This document shows positions 5,816 to 6,327 of a stretch of 6,327 nt of DNA, piece by piece (the first letter of the stretch is position 1; every line of letters begins with the position of its first letter). The position numbers and the translations under genes were made by a program. Source of the stretch: an uncultured Lachnospiraceae bacterium (GTDB taxonomy: Bacteria; Bacillota; Clostridia; Lachnospirales; Lachnospiraceae); contig CAJUQB010000057.1 of NCBI GenBank assembly GCA_910588285.1, positions 25,109 through 31,435 of the forward strand. Direction: 5' to 3'. The notes beneath the pieces are model-generated. The model ran no database searches and was not told where the DNA came from. It saw nothing but the letters and a program-made list of their open reading frames with translations.

Positions 5816-6327
5816 TTAGATTCCTTCCGTACTTTCCTTGGTGAACACAACCTTGAGCGTCATAACCATAATCTTCAAATCCAGCCATAGCGATTGTTTT
5901 TGTATGTAGAGCAGGTCCAATTTCAGCTTGTCCAGGAATCCGGTATTATACTTCCCATACACCTGGGCATACCCGGTCAGCCCTGCCTTCACCTTCGTCC
6001 GATATGCAAACTCTGGAATGCTCTTCACATTTTCCTCTATGAATTCCGGCCGTTCCGGCCGGGGCCCCACCAGGCTCATGTCACCTTTCAGAACATTTAA
6101 AAGCTGTGGCAGCTCGTCAATTCTTGTTTTCCGAATAAAAGCCCCCACCCCGGTAATCCGGCTGTCATTTTCCTTTGCCAGCTGTGCACCGCCCACCTGC
6201 TCCGCATTCTCTACCATGCTGCGGAACTTGTAGATGGAAAACCGTCTCTCATGGATGGTACAGCGTTCCTGGCGGTAGAATACATGGCCGCCATCCTCTG
6301 CTTTGATACAGAGGGCTGTAATTAACG
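5816..6327 (-). CDS. Initiating polyprenyl-phosphate sugar phosphotransferase, C-terminal part
   Basis: The gene enters from the right edge in an open frame (first full codon 6325-6323) and ends with TAA at 5818-5816, giving 169 visible residues. The Met at 6217 is internal, because the family's conserved blocks continue upstream of it. Counting from the first visible residue, one sees EDGGHVFYRQER (10-21), IYKFRSM (31-37), IRKTRIDELPQLLNVLKGD (64-82) with the catalytic-type Asp-Glu pair at 70-71, MSLVGPRPERPEF (83-95), GLTGYAQVYGKYN (115-127) and a KESTEGI end. This is the bacterial sugar transferase domain (Pfam Bac_transf). It moves a sugar 1-phosphate from UDP-sugar to undecaprenyl phosphate at the membrane and so starts each repeat unit. 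The missing N terminus prevents telling the long multi-spanning form from the short PglC-like form. The sugar is probably a hexose or HexNAc but cannot be read. Confidence 0.93.
   Translation of the reverse strand, partial: LITALCIKAEDGGHVFYRQERCTIHERRFSIYKFRSMVENAEQVGGAQLAKENDSRITGVGAFIRKTRIDELPQLLNVLKGDMSLVGPRPERPEFIEENVKSIPEFAYRTKVKAGLTGYAQVYGKYNTGFLDKLKLDLLYIQKQSLWLDLKIMVMTLKVVFTKESTEGI

Larger units (their letters stand above)
1..6327 (-). other. Continuous fragment of a polysaccharide operon
   Basis: All seven genes share one strand. Going downstream, the junctions are a 3-base gap, a 1-base overlap, a 6-base gap, an 8-base overlap, an 18-base gap and a 25-base gap. None of these can hold a hairpin terminator and none shows a convincing promoter, so one transcript probably covers the whole window and continues past both ends. 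No stretch above 300 bases lacks a gene. Confidence 0.85.

Noticed and set aside
6046..6068. GC-rich self-complementary stretch (CCGGCC and GGGGCCCC)
   Set aside because: It lies in the conserved VGPRPERP coding block, where proline, glycine and arginine codons explain the composition. It is not followed by a T-run and is no terminator.

Overview
The window is an internal piece of a surface-polysaccharide (capsule or exopolysaccharide) biosynthesis operon of the Wzx/Wzy type. All seven genes lie on the minus strand, so transcription runs from position 6327 towards 1. Both ends cut through genes. No promoter, terminator, RNA gene, insertion sequence or CRISPR array is visible, and the longest gap between genes is 25 bases. 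The strong GGAGG-type ribosome binding sites, the tight packing and the style of the sugar transferase (KFRSM, IDELPQLLNVLKGDMSLVGPRP, C-terminal KESTEGI) suggest a Gram-positive anaerobe of the Clostridia, probably Lachnospiraceae. This is an inference from protein style, not a proven assignment.

Layout in order of transcription: (1) C-terminal 169 codons of an initiating polyprenyl-phosphate sugar phosphotransferase (6327-5816); (2) a UDP-N-acetylhexosamine 6-dehydrogenase of the TviB/WbpO/CapL type that makes an acidic sugar donor (5812-4496); (3) a GT2 glycosyltransferase whose start is best placed at 4496 (4496-3732); (4) a GT4 glycosyltransferase (3725-2493); (5) a protein that closely resembles the catalytic C-terminal domain of D-glucuronyl C5-epimerase, the heparan sulfate enzyme (2500-1571); (6) a multi-pass membrane protein that looks like the Wzy repeat-unit polymerase (1552-146); (7) the first 40 codons of another GT4 glycosyltransferase (120-1).

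The genes fit one pathway. The phosphotransferase loads the first sugar phosphate onto undecaprenyl phosphate. The glycosyltransferases extend the repeat unit, using at least one uronic acid donor from the dehydrogenase. The epimerase may invert C5 of a uronic residue on the lipid-linked unit, turning a D-sugar into an L-sugar. Wzy polymerises the units after export. The flippase (Wzx), the chain-length control genes and any further sugar-nucleotide enzymes must lie outside the window.

The item most worth attention is the glucuronyl C5-epimerase homologue: a heparan/dermatan-type modification enzyme, apparently cytoplasmic, inside a bacterial polysaccharide operon next to a HexNAc-type rather than glucose-type dehydrogenase. 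Functional statements come from motif recognition by eye; no database search was possible.
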